A stretch of 64,000 nucleotides of DNA, taken from Nemertoderma westbladi (Eukaryota; Xenacoelomorpha; Nemertodermatida; Nemertodermatidae). A model generated the notes under the pieces. The model ran no database searches, had not been told where the DNA came from, and saw only the letters and a program-made list of their open reading frames with translations. How positions within the stretch are numbered: position 1 is the first letter of the stretch; each line of letters begins with the position of its first letter. The position numbers and the translations under genes were made by a program. Where the stretch lies: contig JAUCBJ010000174.1 in assembly GCA_032718475.1 (NCBI GenBank), forward strand, positions 62,001-126,000, written 5' to 3'. This document shows positions 55,907 to 64,000 of the stretch, in pieces.

Positions 55907-55910
55907 TTAA

Positions 55911-57426
55911 GTATCTGTTTCCCCGTGACTAGTAATGGGGATGCTAGGCCTATGGGATCGTATATCCTTGCTATGTATGACACATAGCCCCTCTTTGTGT
56001 GGATGTCTGCACCCTCCTGGCTCAATTGGTACTTTAGTTCGTCTGTCTCTCTGTTCCACATGATCCCTAGTGCCTTCTGTTGGGACTCTATCCTCTTGTT
56101 CGCCATGTCCTGTCCCTTGGCTGTCGTGGGATTATCCATGGTCGATTCTGGCCTCCTGTCCTCTATGGCTTTCATGAACTCTTGCGAGCTGGATTGGAAC
56201 TTGGTTAGGTTAAACCCGGATCCTTTTAGGATGTTGCGAACCTCGCGCCCCGTATCCAGTAGTTCCTTTACCGTATTTCCAGACTCCATCCAGTCGTCTA
56301 CATAGAAGCCGCGTCGAATCATATTGACGGCTTTGGCGCTATATTTATCTTCCTTCCCTTCTACCGTGTCCCTCACGGCCACAGTCATCATAAACGAAGA
56401 CGACTTGGCTCCCATATTCTGTACTACCATCTTGTATATCGGTATTGTCGACGGTTCCTCGTCGCTGTTGTACCATAGGAAACGCTGACTGTCGCTGTCC
56501 TCTTCCGTTACATGGACTTGGTTGAACATGCCTTCGATGTCGCAGGTGAAGGCGTGCTTCCCGTTCCTGAATCTAAGTAGGACCTCGATCCCTGAGTTAT
56601 AGATATTGGGACCCTCCAGCAGATAATCGTTTAGGCATTTGCCGTTGGTCTTAGCCGATGCGTCAACTATCATCCGCAGTTTACCTTTCTTTGGGTCTAG
56701 AGTCACGTGGAGTGGCAGGTAGTAGGTCCTGTCCGTGTTTGGTTCATCGACCGGTAACTCTACGGCCCATCCTTTCTCAACATACTTCCTAATTGTCTTA
56801 TGAATGTACTCATTCTTTTCGGGGCTTCGCTTTAGCGTTTGCTTCAACTTACGAAGCTTCGTGAGTTCCATTCTTTTGTTGTCAGGTAACAGTAGTTTTG
56901 GTAGTTTCCATACCATCCCTATGGTATACCGCCCCTTGTCGCATCTCATCGACTCCTTTACGCTTTGTAAAGCCTGCTTGTCTTCCAACGAGGATCCGAC
57001 CCCAGTCTCTTTCAATCCCTCAAAATCCTGCCTGAGCAGTCTCCTGAGCTGCTCCTCCGCTCTCTCATCTCCCATCTCTCGCATAGTTCCCGCGAACATG
57101 CACCCTGATGTCTCCGACATCCTAAATGGCATCTTGGTTTTAATTGGGCCGCTCAGCGTCCACCCGAATGGTGTTAGAATCGCCACCGGGTCACACTGCC
57201 TGTCTTCGCCGAAGACCGTTTGCATTCTCTCGTGGGCCGTCGGGCAGTCCATTCCTACTATGATGGATACCTTCCTAACGTACACCTCTGGGATTGAGAA
57301 ATCGATACTGTCCAGGAATTTATATTGTTCGACCTCGATGTTGGTTGGTTGCCTGGCGTTGATATTTATCGACTCTATCACCTGGACAGGGTCGACGGTC
57401 GCCCCCATAGTCGCATCCCGGTGCAA
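55911..57426 (-). pseudogene. BEL2 linker and reverse transcriptase
   Basis: An open frame with the protease-RT linker (IVGMDCPTAHERM, FGWTLSGPI), then RT: LRMIVDASAKTNGKCLNDYL, HAFTCDIEGMFNQVHV, QNMGAKSSS and the catalytic box FYVDDW (56293-56310). The RT active site is intact here, unlike in BEL1. It is followed by LTKFQSSSQEF and GYVSYIARIYDPIGLASPL. The frame runs on into TTAA element C and stops there at 55765. The upstream ATG is internal; protease comes before it in another frame. Confidence 0.85.
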
Positions 57427-57583
57427 TCGCTGCTATCACGCACCGTCCGGTCCTCATCTCCAGGACCTCATCTTTGCTGGAGATGGTTGTTACCGCCATT
57501 CCACTTGGCCTCATTCTCAATCCTATCTCTTCGGCCACCCAATTCTCAACCAATGTGAAGGCTGCTCCACTGTCGACCAGCAT
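57400..57583 (-). pseudogene. BEL2 aspartic protease fragment
   Basis: The active-site motif reads MLVDSGAAFTLVENW, and ISSKDEVLEMRTGRC follows. It is separated from Gag by a stop at 57596 and from RT by a frameshift at about 57415. Retroviral-type proteases cut the polyprotein. The frame-breaking changes on both sides suggest decay. Confidence 0.75.
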
Positions 57584-57595
57584 CAGTGTGGTTAC

Positions 57596-58870
57596 TCATC
57601 GATTGCCTTCCCCAATTATCCTTACCGGTACTACCCCGAGTAGTACCGTTCCTCTTTTCTTCGCCCCTATGGTGCTTGTCGCCATTGTCTGCCCTTTACT
57701 TTGACCGAATTTAATTGGCGTTTCTTCGCATTGGTCGGCTCTATGTCCACCCATCACACACCGAGAACAAACTTTGTTCCTTCTCGAGTATTCTCCCTGA
57801 TCTTCCCTGGGTAGCGCTTGCCAGTACCTGCAGTTCATGGTCTGATGAAGTGCATTTGTATGTAATTGGCATTTGCTCTTTGGGTTGTAGCCGTCCTTAT
57901 ACAGTGCGCTGCATATCGCACTTACGTTTGTACCAAAGTCCCTACTATTCTTATTGTTTGGGTTCGGCCTACTGGGCGTGTTAGGGTTATGTTCATTTGT
58001 GTTGTTATTTTTCCCCTGTCCGCTCCATGATGTGGTCTTACCCCTGGCTACTTGTGGACTAGCAGTCCCCTGCGTCGCCGCGTACGGCAGTGACTGTCTG
58101 AGCTTTGGCAATGCATTCGACGCGTTGTGTTCTGGTTTCGGCCTGTGGTAATCGGTCTTTGGTCCCTTTCCCAGGCTATCTTCGCTATAGACTGGGTCCG
58201 TTATTAGTTCAGCTTCATAGTTTAAGAAGCTCGACATTTCTTCTAAACCCGGTTCCGCACCCTTCCTCTCTCGAGTGGAGAAGGCGATTTTCCTCCACTT
58301 ATTGCGCAGCCAGATCGGCAGTGCCTGTGCTATTGTGGTGATGTTATTGGATGCGTTAAGTTCGTATGGCGCGTCCAGCGTCTTTAACACAATTAGTGCT
58401 TTCTCGACTTTGTTCGCAAATATCTTTATGCTAACGGGGTTATCCTGTAGGCCACCCGATGTTATACCTCTCAGGGTTTGCCGGATGATCTTGGCTGGGT
58501 GCCCGTACTCCCTGTCTAGTGCCCGCCATGCTGTCGTGAAGCCGCCCTCAATGCCCTGATACTGCCTCACGATGTCGTATGCTGGGCCTCCTGTATACAC
58601 TTGCAGACCATGCTTGGTCTTTAAGGCATCGATTAATGTAGCCATCCCCATCGCCTGTGCCTCCAATGGGTTCGATGGATGCTGTACAGATTCTGTTGTT
58701 GGGTGCGGTCCGTTCGTCCTATCTGCTGCCCCTCTCTGTGTTGGGTATGTCATAGGGGGTAGCAGCCCCCTCCATATCTCGGTGTCGCATGACCTGTTCT
58801 CGTCCAAGGGGTTCGATGTTCTTGTTCCTATTGGAGTATATTGTTGATATTGTGATGGGGGAATGTCACC

Positions 58871-58901
<31 letters not shown>

Positions 58902-59017
58902 ACCGGTATGTTTGATACTGGGGTTAATGATAATATATATATTGGGGCCCATGCACCTATCCGCAATAATTCTCCCCTCCCCTGGATATATGTTGTGTCC
59001 TTGCATGCTGTAGTCAT
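57596..59017 (-). pseudogene. BEL2 Gag with zinc knuckle
   Basis: A 473-codon frame. A Gly run encoded by the long C tract at 58875-58901 suggests slippage. Then come DTEIWRGLLPPM (also in BEL1), a capsid-like helical region (ALDREYGHPAKIIRQTLRGI, IWLRNKWRKIAFS), an Asn-rich linker, and the zinc knuckle CSRCVMGGHRADQC near 57740-57780. The segment PPVEPFKFDGSKPEEY seen in BEL1 is missing here after LIDALKTK, so the capsid start is deleted. The protein would package element RNA. Confidence 0.8.
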
Positions 59018-59059
59018 ACAGCTGTGCTGGTACCGGTATAGGCCTATCCACTTCTGGCC

Positions 59060-59869
59060 TACCTACCGGTATGTAGATATGCTGAGAGATATGCTGCTAC
59101 GACAACCACACCACGAGAGGAATTCTGCTTAGTAGACCAAGACCATGGAGAACCAACTCCAACTGTTACCTTTCGAGGAGGAGGACACCGCGATTTAGAC
59201 CCCCATAGTGAAAGTGTACATGTACAGGTTGGTGCTAGCAGCCAATACAGTAGGCCCAACAGTAGGCATGCTGTGCAAAATAATAGTGATCGTACACCTA
59301 ACATATCAAGGAGTGAATTCTTTAATTTTTGGGAAGATCGGTTGTTTATGGAGGACAGTGACAGGAGACCAAGATCACGACACAGGTCTGACTACCCAGA
59401 CCGTGACAGGTTTAACCCTACAGAGAGAAATAATGGAAATCATTATTATCTACCAGACGAGGCTAATTACGTGGTAGGGACTGGACCTACGGTAGTTAGG
59501 CCCTCTCCTTTTACTGGGGAAGACCCCAGAGAGGTAATAGACGAATGGATTGGTAGATTTGATAGGGCAGCCAATGCTAACGCATGGTCATTTTCTAAAA
59601 GAGGTATTATCCTTCCTGCGTATTTGGAAGGGAGAGCAGGTCGATGGTACCAAGCAAATAAGACATCTCTAGATCGTCTCAACTATTCACAGTTATGTAA
59701 TGAATTGTTAGATAGGTTTGTCAGCAGTGCAATTCGTTTTTCATATTATGACGAATTCATAAAATTAAACCAAAACTCAGAAAATAGCAGGTTGGGTTCA
59801 ATTGAACCGAATATAAGATATTCAGTACTAACAGTACAATGTGAAAAATTGTTATCACAAATTACTTAA
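59060..59869 (+). pseudogene. Gypsy-type Gag, truncated by TTAA element
   Basis: Open from about 59060. The first ATG in frame (59273) is probably not the start, since protein-like codons continue upstream (CLVDQDHGEPTPTVTFRGGG). The retrotransposon Gag domain shows PFTGEDPREVIDEWIGRFD, ILPAYLEGRAGRWYQ and LDRLNYSQLCNELLDRFVS. The frame ends at TAA, which is formed by the TTAA target site at 59866-59869, so the stop is created by the insertion. The rest of this Gypsy element was not found downstream of 63697. It lies head-to-head with BEL2. Confidence 0.75.
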
Positions 59870-60099
59870 CCCTATTAAACCCGGGGGGGGGGTCAATATG
59901 ACCCCCCCCCGTGGTGTTTTTATTATAATTCTGAAACAAACGCAGTTGGGAATCTGAAATTTTACGACTTTTCCTAAAAATCTATTGTGTTCCTAGTAGT
60001 GAAAACCGTTTTCAAAAATATTGGGTACTTTTCGAGTTATAGCACAATTTTTTAACCCTACTTTTGGCACTTTTTTTGAGACGTTTTTTGAAAATTACA

Positions 60100-60960
60100 T
60101 TTTATTAAATATGAATTGTAACATCTCTATTTTTGATTTACACCGGTTTTTTGGTGTTAGAAATTTGATGGAATTCATATAAATTGATTTAGAAATTTCA
60201 AACTTGTACTTTTCGGCGGGTACCAAATTTTGGTGCCAGCACCAAATTTTGAATTAAGTCAATTTTGTAAATTGATCGTTTGAAACTTGTTTTTTACGCA
60301 ATTGGGGTTTTTTTGGGTTTCTGGATTCGATGAAATATATACGAGTTGCACCAAGCGTATCAAACTTGTATTTTTCGGTGCTGTGTGAAATTTTGGTGCT
60401 AGCACGAAATTTTGAAAATCCATTCAATAGATAAAATTGCTTGTGACAATTTATTTCTTGCGTTTTAGAGGTTTATGGCTGTTCTGAATTCAATGGAAAA
60501 TATAATTATCGAACTAGACATCTCAAACTTGTATTTTTCGGATGTGTGTGCAAAATGTGGTGCTAGCACCAAATTTTGAAAACCATCAAATATATCAATT
60601 GATTGTGTCACCTTGTTTCTTGCGTTATACGGGTTTGTGATGGTTCTGAATTCAATGGAATCAGTAAAAATTTCATAAGAGTTCTCAAACTTGTATTTTT
60701 CGCCGGTGGGTGAAAATTGTTGTGCCAGCACCAAATTTTGGAAAATATGCAAATTGATAAGTAGATAGTATCACCTTGTTTCTTGCGTTATACGGGTTTA
60801 TGAGGGTCCTGAATCCGATGGAATCAATAAAAACAGCACTGGACATCGCAAACTTGTACTTTTTGGTGATGGGTACGAAATTTGGTGCTAGCACCAAAAT
60901 TTGCCAAATTACGCCGAAAAATACAAGTAGCAATGATCTGGCATATTAGAAATGTATTCC
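60100..60960 (+). repeat. Tandem 163-bp monomers in TTAA element D
   Basis: The palindrome GGTGC(T/C)AGCACC recurs at 60232, 60395, 60559, 60721 and 60884, giving spacings of 163, 164, 162 and 163. Each is preceded by AAACTTGTATTTTTCGG and followed by AAATTTTG. The monomers have diverged in sequence but not in length. Confidence 0.9.
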
Positions 60961-60984
60961 ATTAGAATCAGCGCCCTCGAAAAC

Positions 60985-61801
60985 CTGAATCAGATGTATC
61001 TAAATTCAAGTTCAAGGACCATAATGTAGGAGACGATTTTATCAATAAAGGTTCACATATTTTATTGATAACAAGTGGCAGTATAGTTGACAAATTCCCA
61101 TCAAGTAAATGTAAATCTATTTCTATTAAATCTAATGTTTCTGGAACACAATTTCCTTTACATTTATCACCCCGAAATCCCTGTAAACAAACTAGTTGTT
61201 TGCCAACGACTGGCAAATTATTTAGAGTTACAAATTTTTCTGTAACAAATGATTTTGTGCTGCCGGTGTCAAAAAAGGAATTTACTTGTTTTGATTGGTT
61301 TATATCAGTAATGCATGAAATGACTGCTGTTTGCAAAAGGACTATTTCATGTTTATTGTTAACTGCAGGTCGTGCGAAGTGCATAACGGTGTCTGGAAGG
61401 ACATCAATATTGTTAGTAGTTGTGTAGTCATCTCCTGGTTGTTGTGTCACCATGGCAACATGTACGGTTTTGGATTTAGGGTTTTCCACTACCTTATAAC
61501 ATATTGACGTGTGGTGGCCTGTCTGCTTACAATTATAGCAAGGAGGTTTTTTTCGTGGGCAATTGCTAGCTTGATGATCATTTCCAATGCATATGAAGCA
61601 ACGATTTTGTTTTTGTAATATACTTTTGCGCTCAGGGATGTTACCTATAATGTGACAGTTTGAGGAATAATGGTTTTGCTTACAGAAAATGCACCGTGGG
61701 ACCTTTTGTAACTGTGATTGTGGGTTAAATGGCGCTTTTTGATTTTGAGTGGTATTCGATGCTTGAGGTTTTCTAACCATTTCAGTGAAGAATGTGGACA
61801 C
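60985..61801 (-). pseudogene. Pao-type Gag zinc knuckles and protease (BEL3)
   Basis: Three zinc knuckles: CIFCKQNHYSSNC, CFICIGNDHQASNC and CYNCKQTGHHTSIC. They are followed by the protease active site FFDTGSTKSFVTEKF and KQLVCLQGFRGDKCKG. The frame is cut off at about 60985, where element D sequence begins, so RT, RNase H and integrase are missing. The start codon at 61801 is internal to the former Gag. Confidence 0.8.
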
Positions 61802-62881
61802 TGTGGCCGTGAATGGTTTTTGACCAGGAGTGAATACTTGACGGTTGTTGTTCTTGTTGACTTGGTTGCTTAAGCTCTGCTAGTGCTTCATCAGTATCAA
61901 TCTGTACCTGTATTAATTTCATTAATAGTTCAAGGTCGTTAATTTCATTGTTATTATCCCGTAAAATCCGTTGAGCTAATTGTGTGGGTAATGACCTTAA
62001 AATATCGGGTATGACCATGCGTTGGTATTCGTGTGTTGTGACGTTGAGAGTTTCTAATGCTCGTATATTCTTTCTACAATTGTTGTAGATGTCTCGTAAT
62101 GAATTTGCATTACCAACTTTATAAGAACCTCTGTGTAACTCCTCTATGTGAGCTCTTATTATGCGATTTTTGTTCCCATATTCATCTTTCAATAAATCTA
62201 AAGCTACAGAATAATTACCTGCAGCTACTGGTAAACCGGCAACAATAGCTTTTGGTATAGGACCTAAACTTTGTACGAGATATTGAAATTTTAGAACATC
62301 CGGTAATCCTGATTCATGAATGGCAGCTACAAAGGCATCATACCAGCCAAAATATTCTAAGGGATTGCCGTTGAAAATTGGTGGTTTTAATTTGCCTAGT
62401 ACGGATCTGGCATATGCTTGAGAATTTCCAAATGTTTGATTGCTATTTACATGGTACTTGATGAGAATGTGTTACCTAATTGTATCGTGGATGTAGGATC
62501 TACATTAGTAGTTATTGGTCTACCACGTTAATTAGACAGTTGTAACTCAGAAATTAAGTTAGACAGTTTTACCTCATAATCTGAAGCAGTCTGTAAGTCT
62601 TGATCCACGAAATCCGTTGTACTGAGTTCCCATATGTCTCCGTTGATTTTGTCTAACTGGTCTCTGTATCGTTCGAGTGTGTTGATGTGTGCATTGCTGG
62701 CCACCTCGTCGAGTTTGGTGATATCTTGACCATTAATCGTGTTGTAAACCTTGGTTGCTGCGGCTCGAACACCTCGTCTTTTGGCTTGCAACTGTGTTGT
62801 ATCCATTGCGTATCTTTGTGTTGAGTGATTATGGGTTTTTATCGGGCGCCATAATGCGTAAATTGGTTTGACCAAAGTCAA
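61782..62881 (-). pseudogene. Pao-type Gag N-terminal and capsid-like region (BEL3)
   Basis: 62881-62528 starts MTLVKPIYALWRPIK and has a helical N-terminal Gag pattern (AAATKVYNTINGQDITKLDE). The middle (62527-62193) reads in shifted frames as the DUF1759-like region. 62192-61782 continues with MKDEYGNKNRIIRAHIEELH and MVIPDILRSLPTQLAQRIL. At least two frameshifts are needed to connect these to the zinc-knuckle part. It is a different subfamily from BEL1 and BEL2. Confidence 0.75.
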
Positions 62882-63249
62882 ATGAGTTTGTCATAAAGAC
62901 AGGAAGTTTCAAATAAACAAAATGGGGCGTTTTTTCAATACAATACTAATATAATGAATAATTGAGTAACGCACACAAATCTTGATTCAAGTCCAATATA
63001 TAACTAATTTACTACATTCACTTACTACAGCTGAACGTATTACTAACTACTGTACAAACAATGCACATTCTACTGTAGGAATAGGACTGTATACAATGAG
63101 TTATGGTGTGATATTGTCAAAGGGCTAATTAGAATAAATTACTAATTAAGATAGTTAATGTTGCATTATACAGAATTTGCCACAATTTTATAGCCCGGTA
63201 GTATTGGGGTTATTATGTGACTCATGAAAATAAATCTTAAATACAATAC

Positions 63250-63362
63250 AAATGTTCCACCTTGGTGAAGTGGATGCAATGTATTTACAACTCGAGTGTG
63301 GATCAGGATAGTTTTCGTTAAGGTTTCACCTTGGTGAAGTGGAAGCATTGTATTCACATTTC
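63250..63362 (+). repeat. Two A-box-containing SINE-like fragments
   Basis: CACCTTGGTGAAGTGGATGC at 63258 and CACCTTGGTGAAGTGGAAGC at 63328 match the start of the tRNA-like sequence at 6803. They are direct repeats about 70 bases apart without a clear B box. Confidence 0.5.
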
Positions 63363-63835
63363 GAGTACCATTTTTATTGAAACCTATGGGGCATTTTATA
63401 TTAGCCGATTTTTCAAAATTTGTAAAGTTTTGAGGGTTTTTATGAAAAATATAGGGATTTAGGAATTAACATTCAAATTGATTACGAAGAAGCAATAGGG
63501 GTCATTAATGGTATGCTGAGACTCAGAAATTTTCAGGAATTTTAAATTTTTGCCGTCGCTTCGTGGAAAATATAAAAAGTAAACACAAAATAGGATACAC
63601 AGATTGTCACAGATTCGATTCCCTACCCCGACCACGGTCATTATGACCCTCCCCGATATTTGTACAACATTTTATAGCCCGGTAGTATTAGGGATAAAGC
63701 TACTAAACTAAAACATAACAAAGTGCAATTATCCTATCTGTTCCAACTCAGTGTCACTACTTTAGATAATATACTATAATAATAGTGATAGCAGATGCTT
63801 TTAATTTCAATTTTTCAATTAATTTTAATGCAAAA

Positions 63836-64000
63836 TACGGCGATCAAGGCAGCAACTTCGAAATGACTATGGTAAAAATGAGATAAATAATATTACTGGA
63901 CTTTACTATGACGGTCGAAACGATAAAACTATTTACGTAGATTCAGAAACTGGTGGGGTTAAATTAAAGACTGAGGGACATGAGGTACTGATAGCTGAAC
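63836..64000 (+). CDS. Partial hypothetical protein, cut by window edge
   Basis: Open to the edge. It reads RRSRQQLRNDYGKN, then NNITGLYYDGRNDKTIYVDS and GHEVLIAE. The GLYYDGRNDKT block is reminiscent of long uncharacterised proteins spread in invertebrate genomes, perhaps element-encoded, but that is memory of a pattern rather than a search result. No start is visible. The upstream pyrimidine-rich stretch ends without an ideal AG acceptor. Confidence 0.35.

Larger units (their letters stand above)
53400..59050 (-). mobile_element. BEL2: second BEL/Pao copy, truncated at both ends
   Basis: The minus-strand order from the right is: Gag (59017-57596), protease (57583-57400), linker and RT (57426-55911), TTAA element C (55906-55076), then RNase H and integrase start (55071-53787) and integrase core to 53400. 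At 53400 the frame leaves integrase right after RTPYAPHT, just before the expected catalytic Glu. At the right end similarity with BEL1 stops at about 59045. Protein identity with BEL1 is high in RT, RNase H and integrase. Confidence 0.85.
59870..63693. mobile_element. piggyBac-type TTAA element D with nested insertion
   Basis: The left end CCCTATTAAACCCGGGGG with the subterminal GGTCAATATGACC palindrome is almost the same as in element A. The right end reads TAGCCCGGTAGTATTAGGG, then ATAA in place of TTAA (63694-63697). A second right-end-like segment (AGCCCGGTAGTATTGGGG) lies at 63191-63208. At about 60985 the similarity to element A is lost, where a Pao-type fragment (60968-62900) begins. 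Confidence 0.7.

Noticed and set aside
57954-58341. Plus-strand ORFs across the BEL2 Gag region
   Set aside because: They are shadows of the Gag frame on the opposite strand with no recognisable motif.

Overview
The window is metazoan genomic DNA, most likely from a marine invertebrate. It is AT-rich, has no operons, and almost every recognisable protein belongs to a eukaryotic transposable element: CR1/L2-like and other non-LTR retrotransposons, BEL/Pao and Gypsy LTR elements, a Penelope-like element, a Polinton-like foldback element, piggyBac-type TTAA elements and other terminal-inverted-repeat elements. The only piece that looks like a host gene is a fibrinogen C-terminal domain fragment at 44034-44384. 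The species cannot be named from this sequence; the element mix and the frequent ACCGGT and AGGCCT palindromes would fit a deuterostome or another marine invertebrate.

Layout, left to right. 1-9.6 kb: a CR1/L2-like LINE (+) is split by an 8.4-kb foldback element (310-8677). That element has arms over 3 kb, a 6-bp target duplication (TTCCTC) and AG...CT ends, as in Polintons/Mavericks, and one open frame for a C2H2/acidic/coiled-coil protein. 9.6-16.4 kb: a 1.2-kb TIR element (10681-11897) and LINE remnants. 16.4-20.5 kb: a 4.1-kb TIR element carrying a decayed long ORF. 23.1-30.7 kb: a decayed BEL/Pao element on the minus strand (BEL1), interrupted by a TTAA element (24719-26222) and by a minisatellite (28.7-29.5 kb). 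32.07-43.25 kb: a complete young LTR element on the minus strand with 1.23-kb LTRs and a TGAGC duplication. It carries a Gag-protease ORF fused straight to the tail of RNase H, has no reverse transcriptase or integrase, and has an unrelated ORF region with two zinc knuckles downstream. 43.3-45.7 kb: a LINE tail, the fibrinogen-domain fragment and a second TTAA element. 48.0-52.6 kb: a Penelope-like element flanked by repeats, each containing a hammerhead-ribozyme-like fold. 53.4-59.05 kb: a second BEL/Pao copy (BEL2), truncated at both ends and split by a third TTAA element. 59.06-63.7 kb: a Gypsy gag (+) cut by a fourth TTAA element, which itself holds 163-bp monomers and a Pao-type gag-protease fragment.

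The window is best read as a nest of insertions. The two BEL copies act as empty sites for each other and date the TTAA insertions after the BEL insertions. The most unusual items are the gag-only LTR element with its extra ORFs, the giant foldback element with an array of palindromic repeats, the hammerhead-like motifs in the Penelope-like repeats, and the shared 163-bp monomers in different TTAA families.
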